In this document: positions 25,705-34,491 of the stretch, in pieces
Position numbering within the stretch: position 1 is the stretch's first letter
Layout of the letters: each line of letters starts with the position of its first letter
Translations under genes and position numbers: made by a program
Notes under the pieces: model-generated
Seen by the model: the letters and a program-made list of their open reading frames with translations, nothing else
What the model was told of the DNA's origin: nothing
Databases searched by the model: none
Assembly (NCBI GenBank): GCA_963677695.2
Contig: CAXXUJ010000002.1
Coordinates: 62,001 to 126,000 of the forward strand
DNA length: 64,000 nt
Origin: SABI01 sp963677695
GTDB lineage: Bacteria; Spirochaetota; Spirochaetia; Sphaerochaetales; Sphaerochaetaceae
Reading direction: 5' to 3'

Positions 25705-27813
25705 ATGTCTGAACACCTTTTCCCTTCAGGGAATGCTGAAACTTCATCCTCCCTTTCTTCCCAGCTCTTTAGGAAGCTGTTCGAACGAACCTCCCAGCCC
25801 GCCACTCTGATAGAGGATGGTCTCATCATAGAAGCGAACCAGGCGAGTGTCGAACTGTTCGGGAGAGAGAACAGTGAAGAGCTCTTCGGGCTCTCAGCCA
25901 TAGAACTCTCTCCTGAATATCAGGAAAATGGAAGACTGAGCGTAGAACTGGCAGAAGAGAATATTAGAAGAACAATGGAAGAGGGGAAGAGTGAACTGGA
26001 CTGGGAATGTGTCCGCAAGAACGGGGAACGGTTCTTCATCCATCTCATCCTCACTGCGGTGAAGATCGATGAGAGGGTCCTCCTCTATGCCGTATACAAC
26101 GATATATCACGTCGGAAGGAGGCCGAGAGCAGACTTCAGGCAAGTGAATACCGTTTCCGTCACCTCTTTGAAGCGACCAGGCAGGCGACTCTCCTGGTCG
26201 AGAACGGGAAATTCATTCTGGCCAACAAGGCCAGTGCTGATCTGCTGGGAGTTGATAGTCCTGAGAAACTTGTCGGGCTTTCCCCTCTCGATGTTTCTCC
26301 GAGGGTGCAGCCCGATGGAACCTCAAGTACCGATAAGATGGTTGAAGTGACCACCAAGGCGATAGAAGAGGGGAGCAATGAGGTTGAATGGGAGTGCGTA
26401 CGGGGTGACGGTCAGCATATGTTCATCCGCCTCCTGCTCACCCGCATTGAGATTGACGGATCCCTGGTCATTCACTCGGTATTCAATGATATAACAGAGG
26501 AGAAGAAGGCACGCGACCGGATCGAATTCCTTGCCTACTATGATGAGAAGACAGCTCTGCCGAACCGTATCATGGCCTATCAGATGCTGAATGCTCTCAT
26601 TCTTGTTGAGAAAGAGAGAAACGGCAAGGCCGCAGTTCTCCTTGTCTCCCTGAGTGCCTTCCGTTCCGTGAGAAACCTTCAGGGAAGAAAGATGAGCGAC
26701 ACCCTCGAAATTCATGCAACCCGCCTTCTGAATGAGTGTCTCCGTTCCGGTGACACCCTCTACCACCTTGCAAGCGCCGAATTCCTCCTCGTCCTTCCCG
26801 ATGCAGCTATCCCCCAGGTGGAGAACACCTGTCGCAGGATAAGAACACTCTTCGATGAACCCTTCCTCATAGAAGGCGTCCAGATCATATCTCCCGTATC
26901 GATCGGCATAGCGATCACACCTGAGGATGGCATGGACAGCGAAACCCTTGTCGCCCATGCCGATATCGCACTCACAGAAGCAAAACGTCACAGCCCGAAA
27001 GGATTTCTCTTCTATACCCGTCAGATGTCTGAATCACAGACTCTCTTTGTCAGGGGTAGGAATGAACTTACAGAGGCTGTCAGGCATGAGCAGTTTGTTC
27101 TTCATTACCAGCCGAAAATCGATATCAGGACAGGGAAGCTGTCGGGAGCTGAAGCCCTGATCAGGTGGAACCATCCCGAGCGTGCTCTCGTGATGCCCGG
27201 GGAATTCATTGATGTGGCCGAATCAAGCGGTCTCATTGTTCCCATGAGCAGATGGGTGCTGAAGGAAGCCTGCACGCAGGCTGAGAAGTGGCGCAAGAAA
27301 GGAATGGAAGGTATCAAGGTTGCAGTCAACCTCTCAGCTGAACACTTCCACCAGAACCTGGTGGAAAAGGATGTTGCCGATGCCTTGCAGGAAAGCGGAC
27401 TTCCCCCTTCCTTCCTTGAGCTGGAACTGACCGAATCCATCCTGCTTGAGAAGGAACACGATATCTTCTCTCTTCTCGAAAAATGGAGTCAGCTAGGCAT
27501 TCAGCTTTCTATAGATGATTTTGGTACAGGGTATTCCTCTCTTTCCTATCTCTCCCGGTTCAGTATCGATAAACTGAAGATCGACAGGTCGTTCATCGTT
27601 GCCCTCCAGCATGGTGTGCGCGGGGAATCGATAGTGAAAGCGATCATCGAGCTAGGGAAGGCGCTCGACCTCCGCCTCATAGCAGAGGGAGTGGAAACTG
27701 AAGAGCTCATAGGACGACTGAGAGATATGGGGTGTGATGAGATCCAGGGCTATTATTACTCGAAACCTCTTCCTCCCGACGAATTCGAACAATGGGTCTC
27801 AAGACTTGGTTAA
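25705..27813 (+). CDS. PAS-PAS-GGDEF(degenerate)-EAL c-di-GMP phosphodiesterase
   Basis: 702 residues, no membrane segment. Two PAS domains (about 20-138 and 148-265) are near-duplicates of each other, each ending in an NDI(S/T) PAC motif. A GGDEF-type domain (270-440) has lost its active motif, reading ASAEF at 356-360, so it should not make c-di-GMP. The EAL domain (455-700) is complete: EALIRW, NLSAEHF, ELTES, DDFGTGYSSL, KIDRSFI, AEGVET, QGYYYSKPL. ATG 25705 has CAAGGAG 6 bases upstream; the 38 residues encoded before it are not conserved-looking. Predicted role: cytosolic, ligand- or redox-controlled phosphodiesterase. Confidence 0.92.
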   Translation: MSEHLFPSGNAETSSSLSSQLFRKLFERTSQPATLIEDGLIIEANQASVELFGRENSEELFGLSAIELSPEYQENGRLSVELAEENIRRTMEEGKSELDWECVRKNGERFFIHLILTAVKIDERVLLYAVYNDISRRKEAESRLQASEYRFRHLFEATRQATLLVENGKFILANKASADLLGVDSPEKLVGLSPLDVSPRVQPDGTSSTDKMVEVTTKAIEEGSNEVEWECVRGDGQHMFIRLLLTRIEIDGSLVIHSVFNDITEEKKARDRIEFLAYYDEKTALPNRIMAYQMLNALILVEKERNGKAAVLLVSLSAFRSVRNLQGRKMSDTLEIHATRLLNECLRSGDTLYHLASAEFLLVLPDAAIPQVENTCRRIRTLFDEPFLIEGVQIISPVSIGIAITPEDGMDSETLVAHADIALTEAKRHSPKGFLFYTRQMSESQTLFVRGRNELTEAVRHEQFVLHYQPKIDIRTGKLSGAEALIRWNHPERALVMPGEFIDVAESSGLIVPMSRWVLKEACTQAEKWRKKGMEGIKVAVNLSAEHFHQNLVEKDVADALQESGLPPSFLELELTESILLEKEHDIFSLLEKWSQLGIQLSIDDFGTGYSSLSYLSRFSIDKLKIDRSFIVALQHGVRGESIVKAIIELGKALDLRLIAEGVETEELIGRLRDMGCDEIQGYYYSKPLPPDEFEQWVSRLG

Positions 27814-28039
27814 ACCTTATCTATCGTTGTATTCACGATCTCTATGATGATACCCTCCTATCATTTCAAACAATAGGCTGAGTACATATACAAATTAATA
27901 TGTTTACTTTCGAAGGTTTTACAGATATGATTTTCTCAGATGATCAGATTGAAACATATCTGCCCCTGTGTTCTCCTGTTTTTCCTTATGTGATTGCCGA
28001 CTGATTTTTCAGTCCTACCATACAAGAAAGGAGTCAACT

Positions 28040-28720
28040 ATGAGAAAGCACATGCTGTCTGTGATTCTGTTCCTTTTCACCGCAAGTCTATTATTCTCAC
28101 AGAATCTTGTTATCACACAGAAAGATGGAAAAATCCTCAGAATCCCTGTTTCAAACATCATGTCCATTACCTTCGAAGAGGGGCTGACCAGTTCATCCTC
28201 ACAGAACGCAGTTAAGACGACCTATACTGTTGGAGAGAAAGGTCCCGCAGGAGGGACGATTATCTACGACAAGGGACAGAAAAGCGACGGCTGGCGCTAT
28301 ATAGAGATGGCCCCGGCGAGTGCGGAAGGGAAGGAGATTCCCTGGTATCCTGAATCGAATGATGTCTTCCTTCTCGGTACCGGTAGTTCCTATGGCGAGG
28401 CAAAGAGAAACACCGAACTGATCATAGAGAAGTACAGGGCAAAGGGACTCCTCAAGAAACCGAATGACTGGGCTGTGAGCTACTGTGACAACCTTGCTGT
28501 CGGAGGCTATGATGACTGGTTCATGCCCACCTTCGATGAAGTGCTCCTGATGTATAGGGATTTCCACCGCAATGGTCAGGGAGGATTTTCCAATCAGTAT
28601 TACTGGACCTCATCGGAATATGACGGGTACAACGTCTGGTACGTGAACTTTGAGACAGGGACACAGTACGTGATGTCGCGTGACTGGGAGCTGAACGTCA
28701 GGCCTGTACGATACTTCTGA
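28040..28720 (+). CDS. Exported protein with DUF1566 (Lcl C-terminal) domain
   Basis: 226 residues with a signal peptide (MRKHMLSVILFLFTASLLFSQ). A short segment with a KDGKILRIPVSNIMSITFEE pattern follows. From about 75 to the end it is a DUF1566/Lcl-like domain recognisable by GGYDDWFMPTFDEVLLMY, YYWTSSEY, WYVNFETG and the closing NVRPVRYF. Such domains are common on surface and secreted proteins of anaerobes; function unknown. ATG 28040 is set by AAAGGAG 6 bases upstream. A small GACTGA-TTTT-TCAGTC hairpin lies at 27999-28014 in its leader. It stands as a single gene. Confidence 0.8.
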   Translation: MRKHMLSVILFLFTASLLFSQNLVITQKDGKILRIPVSNIMSITFEEGLTSSSSQNAVKTTYTVGEKGPAGGTIIYDKGQKSDGWRYIEMAPASAEGKEIPWYPESNDVFLLGTGSSYGEAKRNTELIIEKYRAKGLLKKPNDWAVSYCDNLAVGGYDDWFMPTFDEVLLMYRDFHRNGQGGFSNQYYWTSSEYDGYNVWYVNFETGTQYVMSRDWELNVRPVRYF

Positions 28721-28756
28721 TAAAGAACTGGAAAAAAGCAGAGAGCTGTATATCTA

Positions 28757-28788
28757 ACCCGTCCTTTATGATCGCATGAAAGGCGGGT
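28757..28788 (+). terminator. Hairpin after the DUF1566 gene
   Basis: ACCCG(T)CCTTT pairs with AAAGGCGGGT around an 11-base loop, with one bulged T. The following ATCTCTCTTC is only partly T-rich. The rest of 28789-29150 is AT-rich without any recognisable gene. Confidence 0.5.
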
Positions 28789-29158
28789 ATCTCTCTTCGT
28801 GAGATCCTTAGTTTTTCCTATATCCTCATTTCTTTTTTAATATTCTTACTCTTTTTTCTTAAGATTCGTACAAGAATTTCTGCAAGGCATATATTGTGAT
28901 GGCTCGTTCACCGTCTGATAACACAATACACTGTCATAGCTCCCGAGCTTCCTTTAGATCTGTACTGATGGGAATACGAAACCCTTTATATGTGTAGTGT
29001 AGATAATATTTTATAGATAAAAAATACTTGTTTGTCAGCATGATGAAAAGCACAGGAATAGAGAGCAGCCATGGTATGAGATATGTCTCGATTGATGAAC
29101 ACAGGAAGGGCCTCCTTTCGAGGAAATACCAGATGCACTCATTGTACTCCCTGAATAC

Positions 29159-29227
29159 TTGAAACCATTCACGAAAACTGTTACGCTAGCAGACGTTATT
29201 CGAGTAACACCACTGATAAGTAGTGGT
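29159..29227 (+). promoter_or_regulatory. Promoter and hairpin leader of pckG
   Basis: TTGAAA (29159-29164), a 17-base spacer and TACGCT (29182-29187) form a plausible promoter. The expected transcript would start with two small stems, GTTAT-TCGA-GTAAC (29195-29208) and ACCACT-N7-AGTGGT (29209-29227), directly before the AAGGAG ribosome site. Such 5' stems often stabilise abundant mRNAs. Confidence 0.45.
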
Positions 29228-29246
29228 ACCAGATAAGGAGTAATGA

Positions 29247-31088
29247 ATGAAATTACAGGATCTTAAACATGAAGGATTGAAGAAGTGGATCAACGAAGTC
29301 GCCGCTCTCACCAAGCCTGAAGCTATCGTGATCGCCGATGGAAGTGATGCACAGTACCAGCAGTTGACTGACGAGATGGTCGCAAGCGGCCTCGCCAAAC
29401 AGCTAAGCCCGGAAAAAAAGCCCGGCAGCATTGCATTCTTTTCTGACCCCTCAGACGTAGCACGTGTTGAGAACAGAACCTACATCGCAGCAGCCAGCAA
29501 AGAGGCAGCTGGTCCGACCAACAACTGGATTGACCCGACCGAACTCAAGAAGACCATGACCGGTCTGTACGATGGTTGTATGAAAGGCCGTACCCTGTAC
29601 GCTATTCCTTTCTCAATGGGTCCCGTCGGAAGCAACATCGCAAAGATCGGTGTTGAAATCACCGACAGCCCCTATGTTGTTACCAATATGATGATCATGA
29701 CCCGTGTCGGAGACAAGGTGCTTGATGTCCTCGGTGCTGACGGAACATTTGTTCCCTGTCTTCACAGTGTAGGTAAGCCCCTCGCAGAAGGCGAATCAGA
29801 CAACGGTATCTGGCCCTGCGCTCCCATCGAAGAAAAGTACATCTCCCATTTCCCCGAAACCAGAGAAATCTGGTCCTACGGTTCAGGTTACGGTGGTAAT
29901 GCTCTTCTCGGTAAGAAGTGTCTTGCACTTCGTATCGCATCTGTTATCGCACGTGATGAAGGCTGGCTCGCAGAGCACATGCTCATCCTGAAGATAACAA
30001 GCCCCGAAGGCGTTGCAAAGTATGTCGCAGCTGCTTTCCCGAGTGCTTGTGGTAAGACCAACCTGGCCATGCTCGTTCCTACGATCGAAGGCTGGAAGGT
30101 AGAAACCATCGGTGACGACATCGCATGGATGAAGTTCGGTGAAGACGGACGTCTCTATGCAATCAACCCTGAAGCAGGTTTCTTCGGTGTTGCTCCTGGA
30201 ACTTCCATGGATTCCAACCCGAACGCAATGCTTTCACTTAATGAAAACTCAATCTTCACCAACTGTGCTCTCACTGAAGATGGAGACATCTGGTGGGAAG
30301 GTATCGGTTATGATGCTCCCGGCAAGCTCACAGACTGGAAGGGCAACGAGTGGACTCAGGACAAGAGCGACAAGTCTCAGGCTCCTGCTTCACACCCGAA
30401 TGCACGTTTCACAGCACCTGCAGGCCAGTGTCCGAGTATTGCAGCTGAGTGGGAAGATCCTAAGGGTGTCCCCATCGATGCAATCCTCTTCGGCGGACGC
30501 CGCCCGAGCACTGTACCTCTCGTACACCAGGCACGTGACTGGAACCACGGTGTATTCCTCGGTTCAATCGTCGGTTCAGAAATCACTGCAGCCGCTCTTG
30601 ACCTCAAGGCAGGAACCATCCGTCGTGACCCGTTCGCAATGCTTCCGTTCTGCGGATACAACATGGGCGAATACTTCCAGCACTGGATCAACATCGGTAA
30701 GACACACGATGAAGAAAAGCTTCCCAAGATCTTCTATGTCAACTGGTTCAGAAAGACAGAAGAAGGCAAGTGGCTCTGGCCCGGATTCGGCGAAAACAGC
30801 CGTGTTCTCAAGTGGATCTTCGAAGCCTGTGCAGGTACTGCAAAGACTCAGGACACACCGATTGGTGTCATGCCTACAGCAGATGCAATTGACCGTCCGG
30901 AAGGCGTATCTGAAGAAGATATGGCTGAACTGCTCTCAGTTGACTGCAAAGGCTGGCTCAGCGAAGTCGAAGATATCAGAGCAAACCACTATCCGAAGTT
31001 CGGGGACAAGCTCCCTGCTGAACTCGCAGGAATGCTTGATGTCATGGAGAAGAACCTCAGCGATTGCAAAGGCGACTGCTGCTGCTAA
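29247..31088 (+). CDS. pckG: Phosphoenolpyruvate carboxykinase (GTP)
   Basis: 613 residues, the standard length of GTP-dependent PEPCK, which interconverts oxaloacetate and PEP with GTP/GDP and Mn. The kinase-1 loop FPSACGKTNLAM with its reactive cysteine (about residue 268), the QCPSIAAEW region, GGRRPSTVPLV and PFCGYNMGEYFQHW are present. In fermenters it often runs towards oxaloacetate for succinate formation or anaplerosis. AAGGAG lies upstream of the ATG. Codon use is strongly biased to C-ending codons, as in ilvB, which suggests high expression. It ends in several cysteines (CKGDCCC) and is followed by two terminators. Confidence 0.97.
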   Translation: MKLQDLKHEGLKKWINEVAALTKPEAIVIADGSDAQYQQLTDEMVASGLAKQLSPEKKPGSIAFFSDPSDVARVENRTYIAAASKEAAGPTNNWIDPTELKKTMTGLYDGCMKGRTLYAIPFSMGPVGSNIAKIGVEITDSPYVVTNMMIMTRVGDKVLDVLGADGTFVPCLHSVGKPLAEGESDNGIWPCAPIEEKYISHFPETREIWSYGSGYGGNALLGKKCLALRIASVIARDEGWLAEHMLILKITSPEGVAKYVAAAFPSACGKTNLAMLVPTIEGWKVETIGDDIAWMKFGEDGRLYAINPEAGFFGVAPGTSMDSNPNAMLSLNENSIFTNCALTEDGDIWWEGIGYDAPGKLTDWKGNEWTQDKSDKSQAPASHPNARFTAPAGQCPSIAAEWEDPKGVPIDAILFGGRRPSTVPLVHQARDWNHGVFLGSIVGSEITAAALDLKAGTIRRDPFAMLPFCGYNMGEYFQHWINIGKTHDEEKLPKIFYVNWFRKTEEGKWLWPGFGENSRVLKWIFEACAGTAKTQDTPIGVMPTADAIDRPEGVSEEDMAELLSVDCKGWLSEVEDIRANHYPKFGDKLPAELAGMLDVMEKNLSDCKGDCCC

Positions 31089-31102
31089 CCATGATATGTT
31101 AC

Positions 31103-31170
31103 GGGTGGTATCCTGATAGGATGCCATCCACCCCTTTTAAGCCGTCTGTGGGTTTCCATGGGCGGTTTAT
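31103..31170 (+). terminator. Tandem terminators after pckG
   Basis: The first hairpin (31103-31138) pairs GGGTGG/CCACCC and ATCCT/AGGAT with a bulge, then CTTTT. The second (31139-31170) is a 13-bp stem with four wobble pairs, AAGCCGTCTGTGG/CCATGGGCGGTTT, loop GTTT, then ATTTATTTT. A double stop fits a highly transcribed gene. Confidence 0.8.
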
Positions 31171-31213
31171 TTATTTTCTGAGAAAAAAAGCATATGTTTT
31201 ACAAATTACCCAG

Positions 31214-31488
31214 AAATATCAAAAAATTACCCATAAACAAAAAAACAGGTCTGACAGAGGGATGAAATCCCGATTGTATTTTTTCTGTGAATTCTGTCAG
31301 ATGGACTATGTGATCTGCCGTTTCATGTACGAATAAAAACTTAAATACCTCCTAACCTACAACAATAAAAAGAAATAATAGAATATGATCTTCAGACATA
31401 ATTGGAGGATTCTAAGAAATAAAGTATATGACAGGGGTGTTCAGCTGACATCTGTACACACCTCTTTCTACCCGAGATACTTCTTACA
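31214..31488. repeat. Direct repeat copy A, upstream of the cyclase-hemerythrin gene
   Basis: A segment of about 275 bases matches copy B (33175-33448) colinearly, with an offset of 1960-1961 throughout. Strongly kept blocks are the first 19 bases (AAATATCAAAAAATTACCC), GGTCTGACAGAGGGAT, a 24-base block ending GACTATGTGA, and a 3' block with TAAGAAATAAAGT, TATGACAGG and GTTCAGCTGACATCTGT. TCTGACAGA and TCTGTCAGA can pair as a 9-bp stem in both copies while the sequence between them varies. No open frame is shared. A possible promoter for the downstream gene (TTGAAA-N17-GACAAT) lies just after this copy. Confidence 0.8.
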
Positions 31489-31596
31489 GATTGGATGACT
31501 CTATTCAAATTTCAGAAACGACATTGATTGTGGATTTATTGAAAAGGACCCAGTTATTAATGACAATCTTTATGCACATGTGTAAAATACCAAGGT

Positions 31597-33162
31597 ATGG
31601 GATATGCCAACCTGATATACATCGATCTGTTTTCTGCAGCAATCATTCTCACTGTACTGGTATCCACCGGTCGTCCAAGCCTTACATTAAGTCGTGGGGT
31701 TCTGCCCGACATGGTTATATATACCTATCTGTCACTTTCTGTTTTCCTGATCCTGATTCTTGAAGGATTCCTTTGGTTTGTAGAAGGGTATCCTCAGACG
31801 ATTGACCACAACTTCCTTCAAATTCTCTATGTTCTCTACTACTCTCTTCATCTTGTTCCAGCCTCTCTGTATATACTCTATGCAGATTGTCATCTCACAG
31901 GATCTTCTCGCAGGCAGAGGGCAATTGCTAAAGTGCTTATTCCAGTCAACCTTGCAGTGGTATTCTTTTCCATTATTTCACCCTGGACCGGAGTTCTGTT
32001 TATCATAGATCAGGCGAATACCTATTCGCGCGGGACGGGGATATATATCTTCAACGGCGCTCTGGTGCTGGTGACTCTCGGTGGAGTTATGCTTTTATTC
32101 CTGAGACATCATACACGTAATTTGAAGACGACCCTGACGCTCCTTCTGTTTCCCAGCCTTGTTGTAACGGCGGGAATTATTCAGACTTTCTTCTACGGCC
32201 TTTCTGTCACCTGGCCTACGGTTGTCATATTCCTAATCGCGGCACCACTCAATATTCAGAAGGTGCAGATTTTTACCGACCACCTGACAGGACTGCTCAA
32301 CAGAAGAAATTTTGAACAAAAACTGGAATTGGAAATGGCTCGAGCAAGACGAAATGGAGAACCCTTGTCACTTATCCTGTTGGATATAGATCATTTTAAA
32401 AAAATCAATGATACCTATGGACATGATATAGGAGATACTATCATAACCAGTATTGCAGCCATTCTTTCAAACCACTCGAGACCCTCTGATGCTGTCGCAC
32501 GATGGGGTGGGGAAGAATTTACCATGCTTCTTCCGAACACCTGTCAATCTGATGCTGAACTGAGCGCAGAGCGAATCAGAAGTGAAATAGAGAATTCTTC
32601 GTTCACAAAAGGAATCAATACTACTCTCAGTGCCGGGGTTGCTCAATGGCTGCAGATTGAAGGAAAGCAGATTCTGTTCAAAAGAGTGGACCGGGCTCTG
32701 TATCGGGCAAAAGACCTCGGGCGTAACCGTGTCGAAGAGTGTCCGTGGATACAGACAATACCTGTCGGTTCTTCAGGTTTTGAATGGTCTGAAAGCTATG
32801 AAACGGGTAATTCTCAGGTAGATGAGGAGCATAGGGAACTTTTTTCCATAGCTCTGAAATTTCTCGAACACATCGAAGATGGTCAATCCAGGTCGGAACT
32901 GAGGGAAGAGCTTAAAAAAGCACTTCATACCCATTTTATACATGAAGAGAATCTGATGAGAGAATCAGGATATCCTGAGCTGTCAAATCATGCACAGATT
33001 CATGAGAGACTCAAGAAGAAAGCTGATGAAACCTTCAATGAATTGGAGCAGGGCTTATATGATAATTTTAACCTGTTCTTCATTGAAGAGATCATAATTG
33101 AACATCTTCTGAAAGAGGATAAACCGTTTGTTCAGTTTATGCAGAAAAAGTCACAGGTTTGA
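31597..33162 (+). CDS. Membrane diguanylate cyclase with C-terminal bacteriohemerythrin
   Basis: 521 residues. About six or seven membrane helices (1-220) precede a GGDEF domain (225-385) with an intact GGEEF motif at 304-308 and an RPSD inhibition-site motif five residues before it, so c-di-GMP synthesis with product feedback is expected. Residues 395-515 are a hemerythrin domain with all seven diiron ligands at canonical spacing: His412, His446, Glu450, His465, His469, His503, Asp508. The protein therefore probably links O2, NO or redox state to c-di-GMP. The ribosome site is poor (AAGG very close to ATG). The gene is bracketed by the two copies of a 275-bp repeat. Confidence 0.9.
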   Translation: MGYANLIYIDLFSAAIILTVLVSTGRPSLTLSRGVLPDMVIYTYLSLSVFLILILEGFLWFVEGYPQTIDHNFLQILYVLYYSLHLVPASLYILYADCHLTGSSRRQRAIAKVLIPVNLAVVFFSIISPWTGVLFIIDQANTYSRGTGIYIFNGALVLVTLGGVMLLFLRHHTRNLKTTLTLLLFPSLVVTAGIIQTFFYGLSVTWPTVVIFLIAAPLNIQKVQIFTDHLTGLLNRRNFEQKLELEMARARRNGEPLSLILLDIDHFKKINDTYGHDIGDTIITSIAAILSNHSRPSDAVARWGGEEFTMLLPNTCQSDAELSAERIRSEIENSSFTKGINTTLSAGVAQWLQIEGKQILFKRVDRALYRAKDLGRNRVEECPWIQTIPVGSSGFEWSESYETGNSQVDEEHRELFSIALKFLEHIEDGQSRSELREELKKALHTHFIHEENLMRESGYPELSNHAQIHERLKKKADETFNELEQGLYDNFNLFFIEEIIIEHLLKEDKPFVQFMQKKSQV

Positions 33163-33174
33163 TTAATTGCTGGA

Positions 33175-33448
33175 AAATATCAAAAAATTACCCGGATTCA
33201 AAAAAGAGGGTCTGACAGAGGGATACAATCACCTCTGTACTTTTCCTCTCAATTCTGTCAGATGGACTATGTGAGACAATTGCTCATACCCTAAAAAGAT
33301 TCGAGAAATATCGTAACATCTAATAATGAAAAGAATTACAGGAAGATGTCTTCGGTCATAATTCGCTGGTTTTAAGAAATAAAGTGTATGACAGGAGCGT
33401 TCAGCTGACATCTGTGCATAGTCATAACATCTTTCGGTACTTCTTACA
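33175..33448. repeat. Direct repeat copy B, downstream of the cyclase-hemerythrin gene
   Basis: The second copy fills the whole space between the convergent cyclase-hemerythrin and thioredoxin-like genes. It keeps the same blocks as copy A. Its inner hairpin is stronger (ACAGAGG/CCTCTGT) than in copy A, where GGGAT/ATCCC pairs instead, so folding is kept while sequence changes. A 60-codon minus-strand frame through it is not preserved in copy A. Confidence 0.8.
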
Positions 33449-33985
33449 TCACTTCATCAGTGAAATGAGATGCAGGAGATTCTCTTCAGTAGGGAGTCCT
33501 TTTATGTATCCTTGTATACGGTGAGAGCTATCGACAGCAACGAGTGTCGGTTCATAGGTGAAGGGGATTCCCGTACCCTCAAAGACTGACTGCATACTTT
33601 TTACGAAGAGAACAGCTATGTGTTCATCACCGATAGTCTCCTGATATTCATCACGCATACCGTTCCGTACTATCCCACGCAGGAAGAAGGGAAGACCTTC
33701 AATGACAGGTATATGGTAGATCACCAGATTCTCTGGAGCCTGAGGGTAGGTTGTAAGAGCCTGCTGCCAGGAGTTCATCTCTTGCACCTGTGCAGTTCCT
33801 TTTTCTCGGTTCTCTCCGAGAATGAATGCAAATAGGGTAGGTCCATTCTGTGACGTCATATCTGTGGGGAAGAGAAGTGAGGTGCCTGCATTATTCTTTA
33901 CTTCTATCTCCTGAAACGAGGCAGCTGAAACAGAACAAAGAGAGATGATTGAAATTACCAGGAGCAGATATACACGCAGCTTCAT
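33449..33985 (-). CDS. Exported thioredoxin-fold-like protein without cysteines
   Basis: 178 residues with a signal peptide (MKLRVYLLLVISIISLCSVSA). The mature part resembles redoxin or ATP10-like domains in layout: LLFPTD, a PTLFAFILG strand, an IYHIPVIEGLPFFLRGIV segment, an EHIAVLFV strand and PTLVAVDSSHRIQGYIKG. No cysteine is left after the signal peptide, so thiol chemistry is excluded. ATG 33985 is preceded by AAGGGGAAAG; longer upstream frames lack a ribosome site. It is the last gene after the clostripain and lipoprotein genes on the same strand. Its stop abuts repeat copy B. Confidence 0.65.
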   Translation of the reverse strand: MKLRVYLLLVISIISLCSVSAASFQEIEVKNNAGTSLLFPTDMTSQNGPTLFAFILGENREKGTAQVQEMNSWQQALTTYPQAPENLVIYHIPVIEGLPFFLRGIVRNGMRDEYQETIGDEHIAVLFVKSMQSVFEGTGIPFTYEPTLVAVDSSHRIQGYIKGLPTEENLLHLISLMK

Positions 33986-34093
33986 GCTTTCCCCTTTTTG
34001 TTGAGTGATGAGTAATATCTTAACACATCGAGAGCCCATAAAAATCTCCCCAATGAAAAATTCCACAGGGGAGAGAGGTTTAAAGTCAGAACC

Positions 34094-34483
34094 TTACTTG
34101 GTTGGTGCTGTTCCGTTGTCTACAAGATTAAATGTCACAATGACGAGTGATCCGCTCCAGGTCTTCTTTTCAAGGAATACCACATCAGCAGTAATGATCC
34201 TGTCATTGAATTTCTGGAGGATAACCGCCAGATCTCCTACAACGCTATATGTTTTTCTACTCTTGGAATCCCAGTTCTCTACAAGAGAGGTTTCACCGGA
34301 AGGTAGAATTTCTACCTTGGCGGTAATAGTCTCTACTGAAGCAGTGATGGTGTTATCCAATTCTACCGGTTTTTCAAGCAACGGCTGCTGTTGGGTTTCT
34401 GTAGTTCCTGCTGCAGTAGCACACGATACACCTACCAGTAACATCAGACTGATAACAACGAGAAGACTTGCTTTTCTGATCAT
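34094..34483 (-). CDS. Small lipoprotein or exported protein, unknown function
   Basis: 129 residues with a lipoprotein-type leader (MIRKASLLVVISLMLLVGVSC, Cys at 21; the residue at -3 is Gly, tolerated in spirochaete lipoboxes). The mature region is mostly beta-prone, with Thr/Val-rich ITASVETITAKVEIL and SGSLVIVTFNLVDNG segments. No family is recognised. It starts eight bases after the clostripain gene ends, so the two are coupled and may form a surface complex. Confidence 0.6.
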   Translation of the reverse strand: MIRKASLLVVISLMLLVGVSCATAAGTTETQQQPLLEKPVELDNTITASVETITAKVEILPSGETSLVENWDSKSRKTYSVVGDLAVILQKFNDRIITADVVFLEKKTWSGSLVIVTFNLVDNGTAPTK

Positions 34484-34491
34484 ACTGACTC

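Noticed and set aside
30139..31116. A 325-codon plus-strand frame overlapping pckG in another phase
   Set aside because: It is serine-rich low-information sequence created by the highly biased pckG codons. pckG itself is complete and canonical.
31064..31336. A 90-codon plus-strand frame overlapping the pckG end and repeat copy A
   Set aside because: It crosses two terminator hairpins and has no ribosome site or family match.
33229..33411. A 60-codon minus-strand frame within repeat copy B
   Set aside because: The corresponding frame in copy A is stopped after about 20 codons and substitutions do not favour silent positions.
31214..33448. Integron cassette or insertion sequence interpretation of the paired repeats
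   Set aside because: There is no integrase, transposase, terminal inverted repeats or attC-like core sites, and the repeats are too long and divergent for target-site duplications.
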